Positions 1-13,124 of a stretch of DNA of 64,000 bases are shown piece after piece. Source of the stretch: Solea solea (Eukaryota > Chordata > Actinopteri > Pleuronectiformes > Soleidae); the NCBI RefSeq assembly GCF_958295425.1, contig NC_081146.1, forward strand, positions 6,263,649-6,327,648, in the 5' to 3' direction. The position numbers were made by a program, and so were the translations under genes. The notes under the pieces are model-generated. The model had not been told where the DNA came from and did no database searches. It saw only the letters and a program-made list of their open reading frames with translations. The stretch's first letter is position 1, and each line of letters starts with the position of its first letter.

Positions 1-891
<891 letters not shown>

Positions 892-1590
892 GTGGAGCCG
901 ATCTCTGACATAGAGTCAGAAGAAGAGGTTGAGGTGACTGACATCAGTGATGAGGACCCAGATGAAAGAGATGAAGAGTTTGAGCTCTTCTCCCCCAGGC
1001 ACTCTAGAGCCTCTGACCACCACCATCACCGCCATCACCTCCATCACCATCACCACCTTGCTAACGGCACAGCCACATCCCAGCATCACACCAATCCTGA
1101 TGAGGACCTGGACGAGGATGTCTTTAAAGCCCCCGCTCCACCTCCACCTGGTCTGACGCCCTTCTTCACCTCACAGCAAACACACTCCAACTCCCACCGT
1201 GGGATACCCGTCCTCAAAACTGAACCCATTGAGCCGGGGGAGAGCAGCACTCCCCCGCCTCAGACGGGCTCGGCAGGAGCTTTCCACACTAAGTGCATCC
1301 CCCTGAAGTTACGCTTTAAACGGCGCTGGAGCGAAGACCAGCGCATGGAGGCCTCACAGGAGGAGTCCGATGACAAGAAAGTGCGACCAGAGGAGGAGAG
1401 GGAAAGACAGAGGCAAAGCAATGGACGGATGCAGATGGAGGAGGATGGGACAGGCAGTGGAGACGGGGACAGTCCTCCCCCTTTGGCGTATGAGGGCTCT
1501 TTAGCCACGCCGTTGGCCTCACACCGGAGGGTGAGCGCCGAGCTGCATCGTGCCACTGCACAGCTGTCCCTGGAGAACAAAGACTGCTGA
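892..1590 (+). CDS. erf: ERF last coding exon (C-terminal repressor region)
   Basis: The acceptor is pyrimidine-rich (CTGACTGTCCAG|GTG). In phase 0 it continues GLPKIK with [22 protein letters not shown], a sumoylation-type IKVEP site followed by an acidic stretch. Further on come a fish-type His-rich insert ([14 protein letters not shown]), a second KTEP site, and the hallmark [13 protein letters not shown] motif of the ERF/ETV3 repressor domain. The protein ends in [19 protein letters not shown] and TGA (1588-1590), which parallels the human ERF C-terminus. The splice is required because the upstream frame stops at 429. In mammals I recall this block lying in a single terminal exon, so the 517-nt intron (375-891) may be lineage-specific. 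Confidence 0.92.
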   Translation: MEPISDIESEEEVEVTDISDEDPDERDEEFELFSPRHSRASDHHHHRHHLHHHHHLANGTATSQHHTNPDEDLDEDVFKAPAPPPPGLTPFFTSQQTHSNSHRGIPVLKTEPIEPGESSTPPPQTGSAGAFHTKCIPLKLRFKRRWSEDQRMEASQEESDDKKVRPEEERERQRQSNGRMQMEEDGTGSGDGDSPPPLAYEGSLATPLASHRRVSAELHRATAQLSLENKDC

Positions 1591-2877
1591 TGAGACATGC
1601 AGCATAAACACTACTGTTCCAGTAGCACAGGAGATTGTAAATGGTTCCTCTGTAATCCCTCTCCCACACTGACAAACTAGATTCTTGAACCCAGTATCAG
1701 TAAACTGACAGCACAGTTCAACACACACACACACACACACACGTGCGCGTAAAAGCAGCCTCTCAAACATGAAGCCCGTCAGATCACCCAGCTCACTCAG
1801 CTATGTTCTGTTTGGGTCAGAGCCTTTCTGGGACATGTCCTTTTAGATTCAGCCATCCCAGACACAGTGACTGTGGCAGTGGGTTAAATCACAGGGAAGC
1901 TCCCTCATGAAACTTCACCTCCCACCAGGACGACGAATCTCCAGATGCCCTGTCCCAGTAGCACAGCTCCTGCCTTCATACCCCAACCAATAGAATCCAC
2001 AGCCAGTCAAGCAAGACTTTCCTCAGGGGGACACTGACTCCCTTACAGCCCAGCTCTGCACACCCAGGACGACATCGTGCTCCCTCTTTCCATGATACTT
2101 TTCTTATGAGACAACAGGACTTTGACAAGTGCCTGTATCCAAAAAACCCACAGCCCACAGGCGGCGGCAAACAGAGGCAGAGTGTGTGGGATATGAGCAG
2201 AACAACTGCTTCGAGATGTCATCACTTAACTCGTGAACCCTTCGCAAAGTCTGCCAGTTACTGAAAAATCACAAGGATGAAAAGGAATGTGTGTCTCTAA
2301 GTACTGAAGAGTGGGGCTGTTGGCGTTGTCTGACTGACTCTTAAACCTGACCCACTCCACTCAGGGAAGCCTATTGCTGTATGTTTTATTGGAATCATGC
2401 ACACAAACAGACTCTAGCAAACATGACTATTAAAAAAAACAAAAAAACAGCCAACAGTGAATGGAACTTGGGGACGATATGGACACTAAACAGTGTTCAC
2501 AGCAACACAAGACCATACACACACCGCCCTGTCAGAGATGATGATTTTAGTTTGACCTTCCTTCTGTCTGTCTCTCTCCTGAACTGCCCCTCTTTCCTCT
2601 TGCGGACCACCTGTGGAAAGATCATGACTCCACTCAATAAAATGAAAATGGGAGAGAAGACTGAAGAGGAGCTGCTGAAGGGACCACTGAGGGACAACAC
2701 TGGGGGAGGAGGGATTTGAGGGTGGGCTGCAGTAACTTTTAACTAACCTTCTCGCCTCACCTAACATGGCTTGTACACTGAAAATAGTTTCCCTCATTCC
2801 CAGCAGCGCAGAGTCCCAGTTCACCAGAGGAAGCTCTTTTAACAATCATAGATAGTGTTAAATAAAACCAGCAAAGA

Positions 2878-2912
<35 letters not shown>

Positions 2913-4110
2913 ACGTGTGCACAGCACTGCCTTTTGCTCTTAAAGTGATAGCTCAGGTTTTGTGGCGTGTTTGTAAGAGGTGCTGACACATTTTCACATT
3001 GCTCTCACTTAAAACATAGCTGCAAGCGAGTACACTTAAAAATGCAGAGCCTAATTAAGTCTACGATATCTCATACTTTGCTACAAAATCCCGCAGAAGA
3101 CAGATTTTTCCAGCTGGAAAGTGACGTTTGTAAACTGTCATCCTCTCACACCAAAGTCCAGAGGGAAAATCAGCGTTTTTAGGCCACAGTGACACAGCAG
3201 CTGCTTGGTTTGGTAGGTTTGTGTGAACAAAGGATTTCAAACACAGAATTCCCAATGTAACACCCTTGAATTTACTGGCGGAGGCAGGAGTGGATCAACA
3301 ACTCCTCTTTGCCAGAATGTAGAAACCAATTTTCTCTCTGGACTTTGGTGCAGGGAAAGTGAGCGGATCATAAAGCCTCACAACATCATTGTCCATGTGT
3401 CATGCACGGTGACATCAGCTCAGTATGTGTCAGCATCTCATACAACAGCACTTCCAAAAACCCTGAACTATCCCTTTGTGAATGTGCTCCCTCTCTGTGT
3501 CTGGACCTCCAGCTCTCCTTGTAGTGTCGTCATCCTCAGGTCCACTCACACACACACACACACACACACACGGAGCCTCTTTATGCCTTGTTTTTATAGC
3601 ATGAACTGAAGTGCAAACTGAGCTGTAATGCGGACTATATCTTTATATATACTGTGTATGTATATATATAAAGATATATATATATATATATATATTAAAT
3701 GAAACTATTCAAGAAAAGTGAGATTTTAACAGACCCATAGCATTTTAATGATATGATTGATTCAGGATTTTTTCTTTTTTTTTTTTTTTTTTTTTAAGCG
3801 TATAATATTGAGTGTCATGTCACTCATTCATTAACTGTATAACAGAGTGCGGGTGAGGGCAGGGAGAGGAAAGGTTGAGGTTCAGGCGTTTCTTGTACAT
3901 TTGTTTCATAACCAGACAAAAACCAAACAGGCCAGTTTACCGTCTATTAGAAGAAAACAAAACAGATGTGTGCTTCACTTTCCTGTCTGTACAGTCTCAC
4001 TCTGCTCCCACCCTGAGCTGTCCTGGCCCCAGGCCGCCTCTCCAGGTGTGTGCGTGTGTGTGTGAGAGAGTGAGCTCATGTGTTATTATTGACACAGTAA
4101 TCTTGTCATT
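1591..4110 (+). other. erf: erf 3'UTR and downstream DNA
   Basis: Non-coding after the erf stop. Candidate poly(A) signals are AATAAA at 2861-2866 and, further down, ATTAAA at 6027-6032 followed by a GT/T-rich stretch. I cannot decide which is used. The region holds (CA)n tracts near 1722, 2888 and 3546, a TA-rich palindromic stretch at 3630-3698 and a T-run at 3773-3796. The short ORFs here have no recognisable protein features. Confidence 0.5.
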
Positions 4111-4116
4111 ACGTTT

Positions 4117-4708
4117 AAAGGTCCAGTGTGTAACATGTAGGAGGGTTCGTTGGCAGAAACTGACCAAGAACTATGTTTGTACAAGAGTATAATAGGGCTG
4201 CAACAGACGTCATTGGTTATTGAAACGATTAATCGTGTAATGACATTATAAATCACACAATGGCTCCATTATCCCATTATGTTTTAGATAATATACAGTC
4301 TAGAAGCACATCAGACTGCAATTACTAAGTTGTCTTAAAGGGCGCCGTGAGCACAGCGCGGCCTACATCAACTAGCAACTTGCAGCGTGATTACAACTAG
4401 ATTTCTGATGACAACGTTGTTTAGAATAAACCTTTTAAATCTACTCGCCTTGCTTTAGCTGCCATTTTGTGCCACAACAGACAAACCTGCCCGAGCAGCG
4501 TCTGTTTTTCAAGTGCAAACTTACAACATTAATTAAAAAAGAATAACTCCACCAAATAACTGAGTATATCAACTTAAAAACATCTTTTGTTTGTTGCTTT
4601 TACATATTCATTGGTGTATGAAGGTCGCCACATACTCGCTTGGTAGAGGGAGTGGTTAACTGTACTCTCGCCATTAGGTGGCACTGATTCTTACACACTG
4701 GACCTTTT
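4117..4708. mobile_element. Non-autonomous DNA transposon (hAT-like MITE)
   Basis: The stretch is bounded by perfect 17-bp inverted repeats: AAAGGTCCAGTGTGTAA at 4117-4133 and its complement at 4691-4707. It has no coding capacity. The terminal sequence is of a type I recall from abundant teleost MITEs. A GGGCTGCAAC segment at about 4194, typical of another dispersed fish repeat, suggests a nested or composite insertion. A target-site duplication cannot be defined with confidence because the flanks are A/T-rich (TTTAAA on both sides). Confidence 0.7.
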
Positions 4709-4711
4709 AAA

Positions 4712-6866
4712 GTCAGTTAGCGTTCACTGCAGCGTTGGAGTGATGCAAAGGGAGCTTTTTCAGACACACACACACACACCTACACACACACGTGAGCACA
4801 ATCGCGTTGGAGCGTTCCGTCTCTGCAGCCTCATCATCCAGGCGTCTGATTGGTCGATGTGAGCCGTGTTGACCAGAGAGAGGCCTGTCCCTGCCTGACC
4901 AGCAGCGACAAGACGGATCTATAGCAGTGAACTGTGAGATAGATGGCCTCCAGGCAGGCGCTCTGTGTAGCTGAGCTGATCCAATTTCCTCATCAGAGCC
5001 TGTGGTCTGGACTGGAGCAGGACGCAACACACACTCACTAACTCCTGTGTCTGTATTTGAACAGACTGCTGCCTTATTACTGTGTTTCATATCTGTGCTG
5101 CAGCTCGGCCTACCTGCTCTGCTCTCACTTGTGACTTCCTGCTGACTGTGGCGTGCTCTGACACAGTCATGAATGATGGTGCAGGGTTAAATGAATGACT
5201 GGAGTCTGGTTGAAACGCAGGCTGTCGGTCGAGGAACGGAAGACAAACAGCACAAAGACGACATCTTACAACTGTTAAAAAATAACAAAAACGTTTGCCG
5301 AGTTCATTTTCCTGGTGTCAATATTGCGGTTGATTATTGTTGTTGTTCTTATTGTTCTCATTGGGGGTTGTTTACCTCTCCACCTTGCATTATTATAATT
5401 ATTCTTATTATTATTATTCCATGGTTCTGTTAGCTGTTGCTTTCTATGTTGTGTACATCATTTTGGACGATGTGGAATCTCCTCACCAAACCCCCAAACT
5501 CCATTCCCCGTTTCAGAACCTTCAAACCCCTGAACCAGAAATCTCTTTTTTTTTTTCCCTGTATTTCATTTTTACAATTGTAATTTAACTAAAAATGTGT
5601 AATATTAATTTTGATGCAGACAGAGAAATAACACCAGGGACTGCGAGGGAAGAGCGGTGACAGAGGATTTTATTTAGGGTCAGAGGGGAAGTGGTTTTAT
5701 CTTTAGTCATGTGTTGTGATTTTTATTTGATAATGTGTTTTCTCTCTTTCTCTGTCCCTCTCGTATATTTTTTTCATTTTTTGCGGGGGGCAGTGGGGTT
5801 TTATGTTTTTAAAAGAAGAAAAAAGATGTATTGTTTTACTGTGTAAACGTCTATCTTCTCCCTCTTTCAGTCTCTTCTTTCCCCCTCGTCTCCCCCGAGC
5901 AGTTACGTAACACTCAGTCGGAGAGATGAGAGTTAATACCATGATGTAACATTGAATATTTTCTCCACTTCTTTCGTGTTTATTTTTTTTTCCTCCAAAC
6001 TTGTAATTAAGCTGTAATCAGGGTTAATTAAAACCAGTTTAAACCCAATATGAACGAGAGCGTGTGTTTATTTATGTCCGTCTCTCTTTCATGCATCCGT
6101 ATTTAGGACTGGCTTATAATCGGACGGCACAGTTTTATGACCACGTTTTGTGTAAACAAGGAGATTAAAGCCCTGACTTTTTGTCTCGTCTGCAGCTCGC
6201 CGACAGGTTGGAGGCCTTCTGGTGTTAAAAGATTTGTGTTAATTACAGTGTAAATAAAAACACTCAACAGCTTTAAGCTTTTTGTGTCGTGAAAGAAGTC
6301 TGCACCTTCCAGGAGACAATTTTGTAACGTGACGGTCAATCACTCTTAAAATCACTTTTATTGACAGATTATTGCATTTAAAGAGGAAATTACTTATATA
6401 CATTTAAAAATGACGAAATAAATTAATAAAAAAAGGAAATGAAGTAGTGATGGAAAGAAATTGTATAGAGTAAAATTCCCAAGAGTAAAAACTGACTAAA
6501 TTATGAATAAAGGGAGTCAAATGGACACAGGTGCTTCCATGGTCACCGTGATGCAGACGTCTCTGAGGTCGTCGCCATGACGAAGAAAATCACTGTGTGC
6601 TGCTCATCCATCCACATAATGTAATGTTCACATTAGACTCAGCCGTTTAACTTAGACTGTGACATCAGCACACGCTCACTCGTCATTAACACCGTCAGAG
6701 GAGGAGGAGGAGGAGGAGGAGGAGCTGTGGGAGGTTCTTTACCTCGGAACTGTCTCATAGACACAAACAACTGTACGTTTTCATAAAGTATATGAAGTAT
6801 TTTTTTGCAGCTCAGTACAAGTTCATATCACAAGTCCAAGTGTTTTTGAGCCGGAGAACAATGAGC
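4712..6866. other. Intergenic or distal erf 3'UTR, no gene seen
   Basis: Holds short CA tracts (4763-4791), a CTTATTATT-rich stretch (5385-5420), a T-run at 5545-5557 and a (GGA)n tract at 6699-6724. T-rich, UTR-like composition at 5560-6060 is compatible with a long erf 3'UTR, but nothing proves it. Confidence 0.4.
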
Positions 6867-6870
6867 GTTA

Positions 6871-8325
6871 CAGTTTTTCTTGATTGCTAAGACACATTTC
6901 TTGAAAGCTGCTCTCCTTTTCTCTAAACTGTGAACACAAAAGCCAATTTTCAAGCTACATTCAAAAAACCTCAGACTCTTCTTGCAAAACCAAACTTTCA
7001 CCTCAAAACAGTTCAATCTGTGCTCAAAACTGAACTATGTTGTCAAATCGTGCCCCGAGTCAATCAAAATTAAAAACACTACTGAACAGTCACTAAACAC
7101 TACGTAGAAAAATAGAAAACACAATGCTCAGGACATGAAGCTGGAGAAATAAATGTTTATTGTTGACTGTAGGCTAAATGCATGTTGCAAAACAAACAGA
7201 AATCTTATGCATTTGCCACTTGTGTACAGTAAGCCCATGTAAAAATAAAGTACGACAATATACAAATAAGTGCATCACTCAGCCACATCATCATGTCTCT
7301 GTACTGGGTTAGGCCACAGGACTTCATCCACATCACAGGCCACATTTTGTCTGGCCAGGCAACGGGGGAAAACAACTCTGGCATGCTGTATCCAGGCTGT
7401 TTCATGCGCAGTCTGTTGCGCTTGAGGACACGATCAACAGTAGAGAGGCTGACACTGTTGATACCCTCAAAATGTACATGGTCCTCAATGATCTTCTGCT
7501 GAATTTCACTCAGTTTAATGGCGTTGTTCTCACGGACCATATCAACTATTAGGGTCTCTTGGTGTGGGGAGACATACCTGTCCTCCCACCCCCATGTGGC
7601 AGTCTTTCAATTCTACAAAAAGAGCCAAAAACATGCAGTAACAAAAAATATACATGGAATACTAGGCCTGCAAACAGTTAGACCAACCCTCCATTACAAT
7701 ACTACAGTACAGTGGTACAGTGATGTACTGAAACATGTATTTAGTTACAGTATACTGTAGTATGTCATACAGTAATTGCTGTCAACATTTGCATACTATA
7801 CTATACTATAATGTCAAAAAAGGTAATTACCTGTTCTCTTCTCTAAATCTTGGGATTATGGTGGACACAGTGAATCTACTGATGTTTGGTTGTAGCCTTT
7901 GTCCGGCCTCCCTCATGCTCATACCATGGACAAGAACATGGTCAATCACAGTCGCTCTGATTTCATCACATATCTTCGCTGACCACCTTGACCTCCTCTC
8001 ACACAATCTCTTCCTCTCAGATTTATATCCATTATAGGGCCTCACAAACCAGTGCTCTCTGAACTGGCTTATATGGTCCCTCACATCATTAGCCACAAGT
8101 GTGATCAATTTTGAGTTGTTGTGTTCAAGTGGTGACACTTGTTCTCTAATTGTGTTTGACTTTTGTCACCTGTGCTCACCATTATGCAGCATGGGTGCAT
8201 CACAATGAAAATGTGTTGGCAAGTTGTGTCTAAACAGGTGAAAAGTGCTTATGGTTTTGGGTTCAGGCAACTGAGCATTTGGTTCAGACAACAGGGTTTA
8301 GTGTTTTAGCAATTGAGAAAAACTG
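6871..8325 (-). mobile_element. Tc1/mariner (IS630-type) transposon, internally deleted
   Basis: Terminal inverted repeats of about 27 bp flank the element. The left end begins CAGTTTTTCTTGATTGCTAA and the right end is the complement of CAGTTTTTCTCAATTGCTAA. TA dinucleotides lie immediately outside (6869-6870 and 8326-8327), as expected for a TA target duplication of this superfamily. The 1,455-bp interior carries a broken transposase on the minus strand. Confidence 0.85.
7273..8138 (-). pseudogene. Decayed Tc1/mariner transposase
   Basis: Read on the minus strand, the 5' part (8138 down to about 7827) has a basic region and a helix-turn-helix-like MSMREAGQRLQPNISRFTV. After a gap, IERLPHGGGR (about 7610) shifts frame into DRYVSPHQETLIVDMVREN and runs through SLSTVDRVLKRNRLRMKQ. 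The frame then changes again to HARVVFPRCLARQNVACDV and a stop near 7273. The catalytic DDE/D core expected between LRMKQ and the HAR-FPRC tail is missing, so the copy cannot be autonomous. Confidence 0.8.
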
Positions 8326-8329
8326 TAAC

Positions 8330-8716
8330 GGTAAATGAAACCAGTAAATATGGACACCGTGGGCGAAGCGGCTCTTACAAATTGTCCTCCCATCTTAAGC
8401 TGTGTATAGTCCTTGAATTTGAGGGAATTGGTCCTGGAAAGTCCTTGAATTTGAGGTGTGGGAACCCTGCGTGTTTTTGAACTAGTTACATGAACAAGTT
8501 AGTCCGGTGTGTAAGAATTATCTAAAGGTGAGACAAAAAGGAGACTCCTCTGCTTATTCTTTCCTTACCCAAGCACATGAAGGAAGTACGGTGGCCTGAG
8601 AGGATGTAAACACTCTTTTACAACTCTCTTTTCTATCTGTCTTCATCATTGTTGGTTTAACTTCATGTGGTTTATTTTTATAAGTGATGGTGATGTGTGA
8701 TCTGTCTGCCATGTTA
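8330..8716. other. Short intergenic spacer with a dispersed-repeat fragment
   Basis: Contains GTCCTTGAATTTGAG twice (8409-8423 and 8440-8454) followed by GTGTGGGAACCCTG. I recall this arrangement from dispersed fish repeats; the family is not assigned. Confidence 0.4.
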
Positions 8717-8896
8717 GGGAGCGACGGTAGCTCAGTGGTGGAGCGAGTCGTCTTTCAACTCGAAAGGTTTGATTCCCGGCTCCGCTAGTCTACATGCTGT
8801 ATGAGAGTGAGAGTGAATGTGTGTAAATGAGTGTCGTATAAAGCAGCTGTGTGTGGTCATCAAGGCCAGAAAAGTGCTATATAAATACAGACCATT
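8717..8896 (+). mobile_element. tRNA-derived SINE
   Basis: Starts GGGAGCGACGGTAGCTCAGT and carries a pol III A box (TAGCTCAGTGG, 8728-8738) and B box (GGTTTGATTCC, 8766-8776) at tRNA spacing, with a recognisable acceptor-like start. An unrelated body follows and the element ends in GTGCTATATAAATACAGACC, a 3' tail shared by several teleost SINEs. It is not a functional tRNA because the 3' half departs from cloverleaf pairing and runs into the SINE body. Confidence 0.8.
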
Positions 8897-8899
8897 GAC

Positions 8900-9500
8900 T
8901 TTGTCTCACAAAAACATAGATCAGTGGAAGAACGACCTTGTCCAAGAGCTTCGCTTGAGTTCAGTGTTAAACATGATTTTATCGGCTGGACGATGCAGTT
9001 CTGTGATATTCCGTGCTGTTCTGTTCAAAGTGAATGAGAAGCGTTTGAGCTGACGTGAGTCCAGAGTTCAGCTCGGGCTTCAAAATGTGAATCACACCAT
9101 TCAGGTTGCTGTAGTAACAGGTCGGCTCTGGATAGTGGTCTATGGGAAGAAGAACCTTACCTTCATTCCAAATAAAAGAGTTTTTCTAAGGCTAAGAACG
9201 GGGGTTTTTAAGAGATGATTGACTGCACTATATACTTATACACCTTTAATATTATATATTTAATAAACAGTATCTCTAATGTGGAGCCAACATCTCTGAA
9301 AGTGTTTTATCGGCTCACCATGCATCTGTGAGTTCATCATCTATATCTTCTATTCTGTTAATCCTTAGAGAGTCACGAAGAGAGCACCAGGTAATCCCGG
9401 GTGACCCCAAGTTCGACATATCGCCCTCCGAGAAACAACCTTTCAATCTCACATTCACAACTTTGGGCAGTTTAGAGTTTCCTTACACTGATCTGCATGC
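8900..9500. other. Intergenic, nothing recognised
   Basis: Unique-looking AT-rich sequence. No coding, RNA or repeat signal that I can support. Confidence 0.4.
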
Positions 9501-9518
9501 GTTTGAAGAGGGAGTACA

Positions 9519-9560
9519 AACACACACACACACACACACACGCACACACACACACACACA
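9519..9560. repeat. (CA)n microsatellite
   Basis: About 42 bp of CA dinucleotides interrupted by one CG. Confidence 0.95.
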
Positions 9561-9578
9561 GAAACATTTTTACTGTGA

Positions 9579-9832
9579 CGCACCGGTTGTGGCTAGCGCT
9601 GTTGCCTGGTTTGTGTCCCAGCCGGTTCTTCCTGTGTGTGGGTCTTCTCCGGGTTCATCCCACGTGTCCAAAAACATGCAGAGGTTAGTTGAACACTATA
9701 AGAATTGCCCATGAGTGTGTGTGTATGTGTGTGAATGAATGATTGTTTGTCTCTATATGTGTCCCTGTGATGGACTGGCGACCTGTCCAGAGTGTCCCCC
9801 GCCTTTGGCCCTATGTCAGCTCGGGATTGGCA
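9579..9832 (+). mobile_element. SINE-type dispersed repeat, degenerate
   Basis: Collinear with a common teleost retroposon: the GGCTAGCGCTGTTGCCT head, TTCTCCGGGTTCATCCCA, GTCCAAAAACATGCAG, AATTGCCCATGAGTGTG and the GATGGACTGGCGACCTGTCC tail ending near GTCAGCTCGGGATTGG. Several internal deletions are evident. The family name is not assigned; recognition is from memory of the motif order. Confidence 0.65.
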
Positions 9833-9839
9833 CCAAACA

Positions 9840-10735
9840 ACTAAATCTAAGTGTGTGTAACATTCACTCTTCATGTTGGCGATTTCCCTCCGAAGAACAA
9901 ATGAATTTAGTGCAAAAAAAACTATCACACACGTCACATGTCTGAAGCCACGCGTCACTTTCCTTGAGGACTGAAATCACTTGACAAACAAAGAGATGAA
10001 AGAATGACAGCAGTGGGTATACTGTACGTGTAAGTGCTGCACTGAGACGATCTTTAAAAATGAAAAACTAAACAAAGACTTGCCAGAATTCCTCCATCTA
10101 TCACACGTGCTTTGATTTTATATCTCCAGTGGAGATATAAAACAAACAGCGATGAACTCCTCATAGACACTTTGAGTCACTGACAAGTGACTTGGTAACC
10201 GGTAACCGGTAACCAGTCACCAAACAAAAAAAAGCCGTGATGTCAGTGGTTTACCCGCACACACACACACACACACACACACTGGCTCCCGTGCTCCTAA
10301 TACGTCAGTGTGATATATGACTAGTGTTACCTGGTTTTACCTGCGCTGACCTTGGTGAGGGAGACTGTGTGTGTGTGTGTGTGTGTGTGTACATGTGTGA
10401 GGACTTACCACAGACTGTATATAAAAAATGCATGTGATCTTCTAGTTTCCTCCCTGAAGCTCACCCTGAAGTTTGCTGCCTGCATAAATAACTCAAGTCT
10501 TTCTCACTTCATTTACAACATCCGTAAATACTTTCCTGACGAGATGAATCGTCTCAATCACTGACGATGTGATTGACAGCTGCTATCATCCAACAGTAGC
10601 CCGGTTGCAGGTGAACTTCTGTTTGTAATTTGTCGATGTCTAGGTTTCAAAACAGGAGTTCAGAGTCTTATGTCACTTGATTCAAAGCTGTCTTTGTGAT
10701 TTTGTGATTTTGACCTTGTGTTTTTTGGCTGGTGC
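9840..10735. other. Intergenic
   Basis: Contains a tandem GGTAACC-type stretch (10195-10213) and two dinucleotide tracts, (CA)n at 10258-10281 and (TG)n at 10365-10390. No gene seen. Confidence 0.4.
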
Positions 10736-10739
10736 TTTT

Positions 10740-11195
10740 TTTTTTCAGGAGAAGGAGCAGGGAAGGGGGTAAAAGGTAAGGGCCAGGACAGGAGATGCTC
10801 TAGGAAGAGCTGGACCTTCAAGAGCTTCTTGAAGATAGACAAGGACGCCACTGTTCTGGTAGCGCTCGGTAGGTCATTCCAGAGTCTGCATTGTCTCGTG
10901 CGGGGTGTTGGCACTGCCAGACAACAATGAACCGAGTCGTCGAGGGGTAACGTAAGCCTTTAGGGGTGCATTTAAGTCGGTGGGAGCCGACCCATCATGC
11001 ACTTTGTAGGCTAGCATCAGTGATTTCAATTTGATGCGGGCAGCTAAGGGTAGCCAGCGGAGCTCAATGAACAGAGGGGTGACATGTGCCCTTTTAGGCC
11101 ACGTTCTGGACCATCTGTAGTGGTTTCAGGATGAGGCCTGTTAGCAGGGCGTAGGGCAGTAGTCAAGGTGGTAGATGACCAGAGCCTGTTGAGTT
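10740..11195 (-). mobile_element. 3' fragment of an L2/CR1-type LINE (reverse transcriptase C-terminus)
   Basis: Minus-strand translation, with frame breaks, gives LDYCPTPC, PKRAHVTPLFIELRWLPLA, RIKLKSLMLAYKVHDG, then LWNDLPSATRTVASLS and FKKLLKVQLFLEHL. That is the standard C-terminal motif order of fish L2-like LINE polymerases. Stop codons and frameshifts show it is dead. Only the 3' end is present, as is usual for 5'-truncated LINE insertions. Confidence 0.8.
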
Positions 11196-11199
11196 AGCT

Positions 11200-11822
11200 A
11201 CGGTCTGATTTGTCTTATATTGAACGAATATCAATTATATTATATTAAAGCTTTTGAAAAATGGGCTCAGTTTCCCCTGAGTTGAGAAATATCTTCCTTC
11301 TTTTCTTTGTTACGCGCCCACCAGTGACACCTGGTCCTGTTAGCATAACTGTTAGCAAAGATGGAGGACAGTGTTTACATTCTGGGAATGAGGTCCCGTC
11401 CCCCTACGAGAGGGTCTAAAAGGTGCAGAATTAGCGTATTCAGTAGTGACCAAGTGTCACTGGTGGGCACAGAACACGCACAATTTTCTGTCTACAAAGC
11501 TAAATGCTAATCAGTGAAGTATTCCTTTAAGTTTTTCTTGTAAGGTTAAAGTTTAGGTAATAGCCTAGGAAACACATGTATGTTTGTGAGTGTCCTGTAC
11601 AAGAATGCTTGTGTGTGTGTGTGTACTTTGCTGGACCCCACTGGTGACGCACCAGTCATCCAGCTGCTCCATTCACACACAGCAGAAAGAGAAAGAGACC
11701 ACAGGAACCACTGTGCTCTCTCACCTGTCCCACATCCCTCTCTCCTCACTTCCTTTAAACGCCTGCTTTCGCAGAAGCCCGTGCAGAGTCGACTCTCTGC
11801 TGCACATATAACCACAACCTGT

Positions 11823-11866
<44 letters not shown>

Positions 11867-12395
11867 CGTTTGCATTGCATGCTCTGTCAAGTGTTACCGT
11901 ATGGTGAAATACTGGCGGCATGATAGTAAGTTCACCACATCCTCCACTGTACAGAGAAAAGATGCACCACACACAGGAGTGAAGCACTTTCAGAGCGCAC
12001 TGCACTCTGTTATAGACTGTTATAGACGAGAGTGAGCCCACATTGATGTGGTTGGTTTGAAACTTTGTCTTCTCTCTACTTCCTCCCTCCCTCCCTCCCG
12101 TCAGTGTCACCTTCATGACCGTAAAAGAGTCAAATATGGTATAGATCTGTGTCTGAAGTGTCACTCACTGACCTGATGTGTAAAAGGTCAACACACAACA
12201 ACACACTTCTCCTTTTTATTCATACAAACAAAAGTGGTTCCCACTCTGCTTCCTCTGTGTGCTCATTTGTCATTGACTGTCTCCCCCTGTTGTTAGAAGA
12301 CTTCACTGCACCATTAAACAAGTGTAGTTCTTTTTTCTTTTTTAATTTACTGAATTTAGTGCAGTCGCTGCCGCATTGATTTCATAATAGAGCTC
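11200..12395. other. Intergenic with microsatellite
   Basis: Contains a (CA)20 tract at 11824-11863 and CT-rich sequence at 12080-12100. The ORFs here are read through simple repeats and show no protein-family features. Confidence 0.4.
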
Positions 12396-12397
12396 TA

Positions 12398-12475
12398 CAG
12401 CCATGGTTCTCAAACTGTGGGGCGTGTACTACCAGTGGTACGCAAGCATCCTCTGGTGGAACAGTCTAACCAGGG
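12398..12475. mobile_element. hAT-type transposon end, relic
   Basis: CAGCCATGGTTCTCAAACT followed by GTACTACCAGTGGTACGC resembles the terminal CAGTGGTTCTCAA motif and subterminal palindrome of hAT elements. No partner inverted repeat was found, so only a fragment is claimed. Confidence 0.35.
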
Positions 12476-12769
12476 TATGTGATCGGAGTGCAGCTGAGGA
12501 CATTTGACCAGAGTTATCTCTCGCTCCTTCTTAAACCAGTGTGTGGAGTATATGTGAGGAAGAGGAGGATGATGAGAGAGCAGATGATCTTATTGAGAAT
12601 AAATCTGCCTCCTGTGAAAAGTCTGTAGCTGACTTTGCTCGGCCTGTTTACACCGCTGTATTTTAACATTTTATTGTTGGGTTTTAAAGCTCTTTTTACC
12701 TCTTGGAACTTCGTTGACTTCACGCTCCATCCCGAGCTCTAATGTCTATTATAATAATAATAATAACAG

Positions 12770-12885
12770 GTTACTTTTAGATTTTAGTGCCAAAATCCCA
12801 ACAAAAAAACGGGCCTTTTCTGTAGCTGCTCCTAAACTTTGGAACAAGTTAAATGTGCTCCAGAAATAAAGTTGATTTGACTTGA
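12770..12885 (+). mobile_element. Possible LINE 3' tail fragment
   Basis: A short translation reading FSVAAPKLWNKL next to an AATAAAGTTGATTTGACTTG tail looks like the extreme C-terminus and 3'UTR of a fish LINE. Very short and degenerate. Confidence 0.35.
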
Positions 12886-13086
12886 TGCTGTATTTTAACA
12901 TTGCTGATAATGCTGTTATTTAAATAGCTCCACATTTTCTCATGGAAACTCCATGTCTTTAAAGTGTTCACCTCAACTATTACACTGTCAGATAGAGTTC
13001 ACGCTCACTGCACTGAAATCACCGCTTGTAACAACCGAGGTATGAAGAAGACGCAGAGAGCAGAAGACCACACTGAGAGTGTCACT

Positions 13087-13120
13087 ACTTTATTAGGTGT
13101 CATGTGTACCTAATAAAGTG
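13087..13120. repeat. Short palindrome from a DNA-transposon end
   Basis: ACTTTATTAGGT and ACCTAATAAAGT form a perfect 12-bp inverted repeat around a 10-nt loop. The ACCTAATAAAGTGGCC sequence is a recurrent end of teleost dispersed repeats. Confidence 0.6.
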
Positions 13121-13124
13121 GCCA

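Noticed and set aside
8717..8790. Apparent tRNA gene (A and B boxes)
   Set aside because: The 3' half does not complete a cloverleaf and runs into a SINE body and tail, so it is a tRNA-derived SINE.
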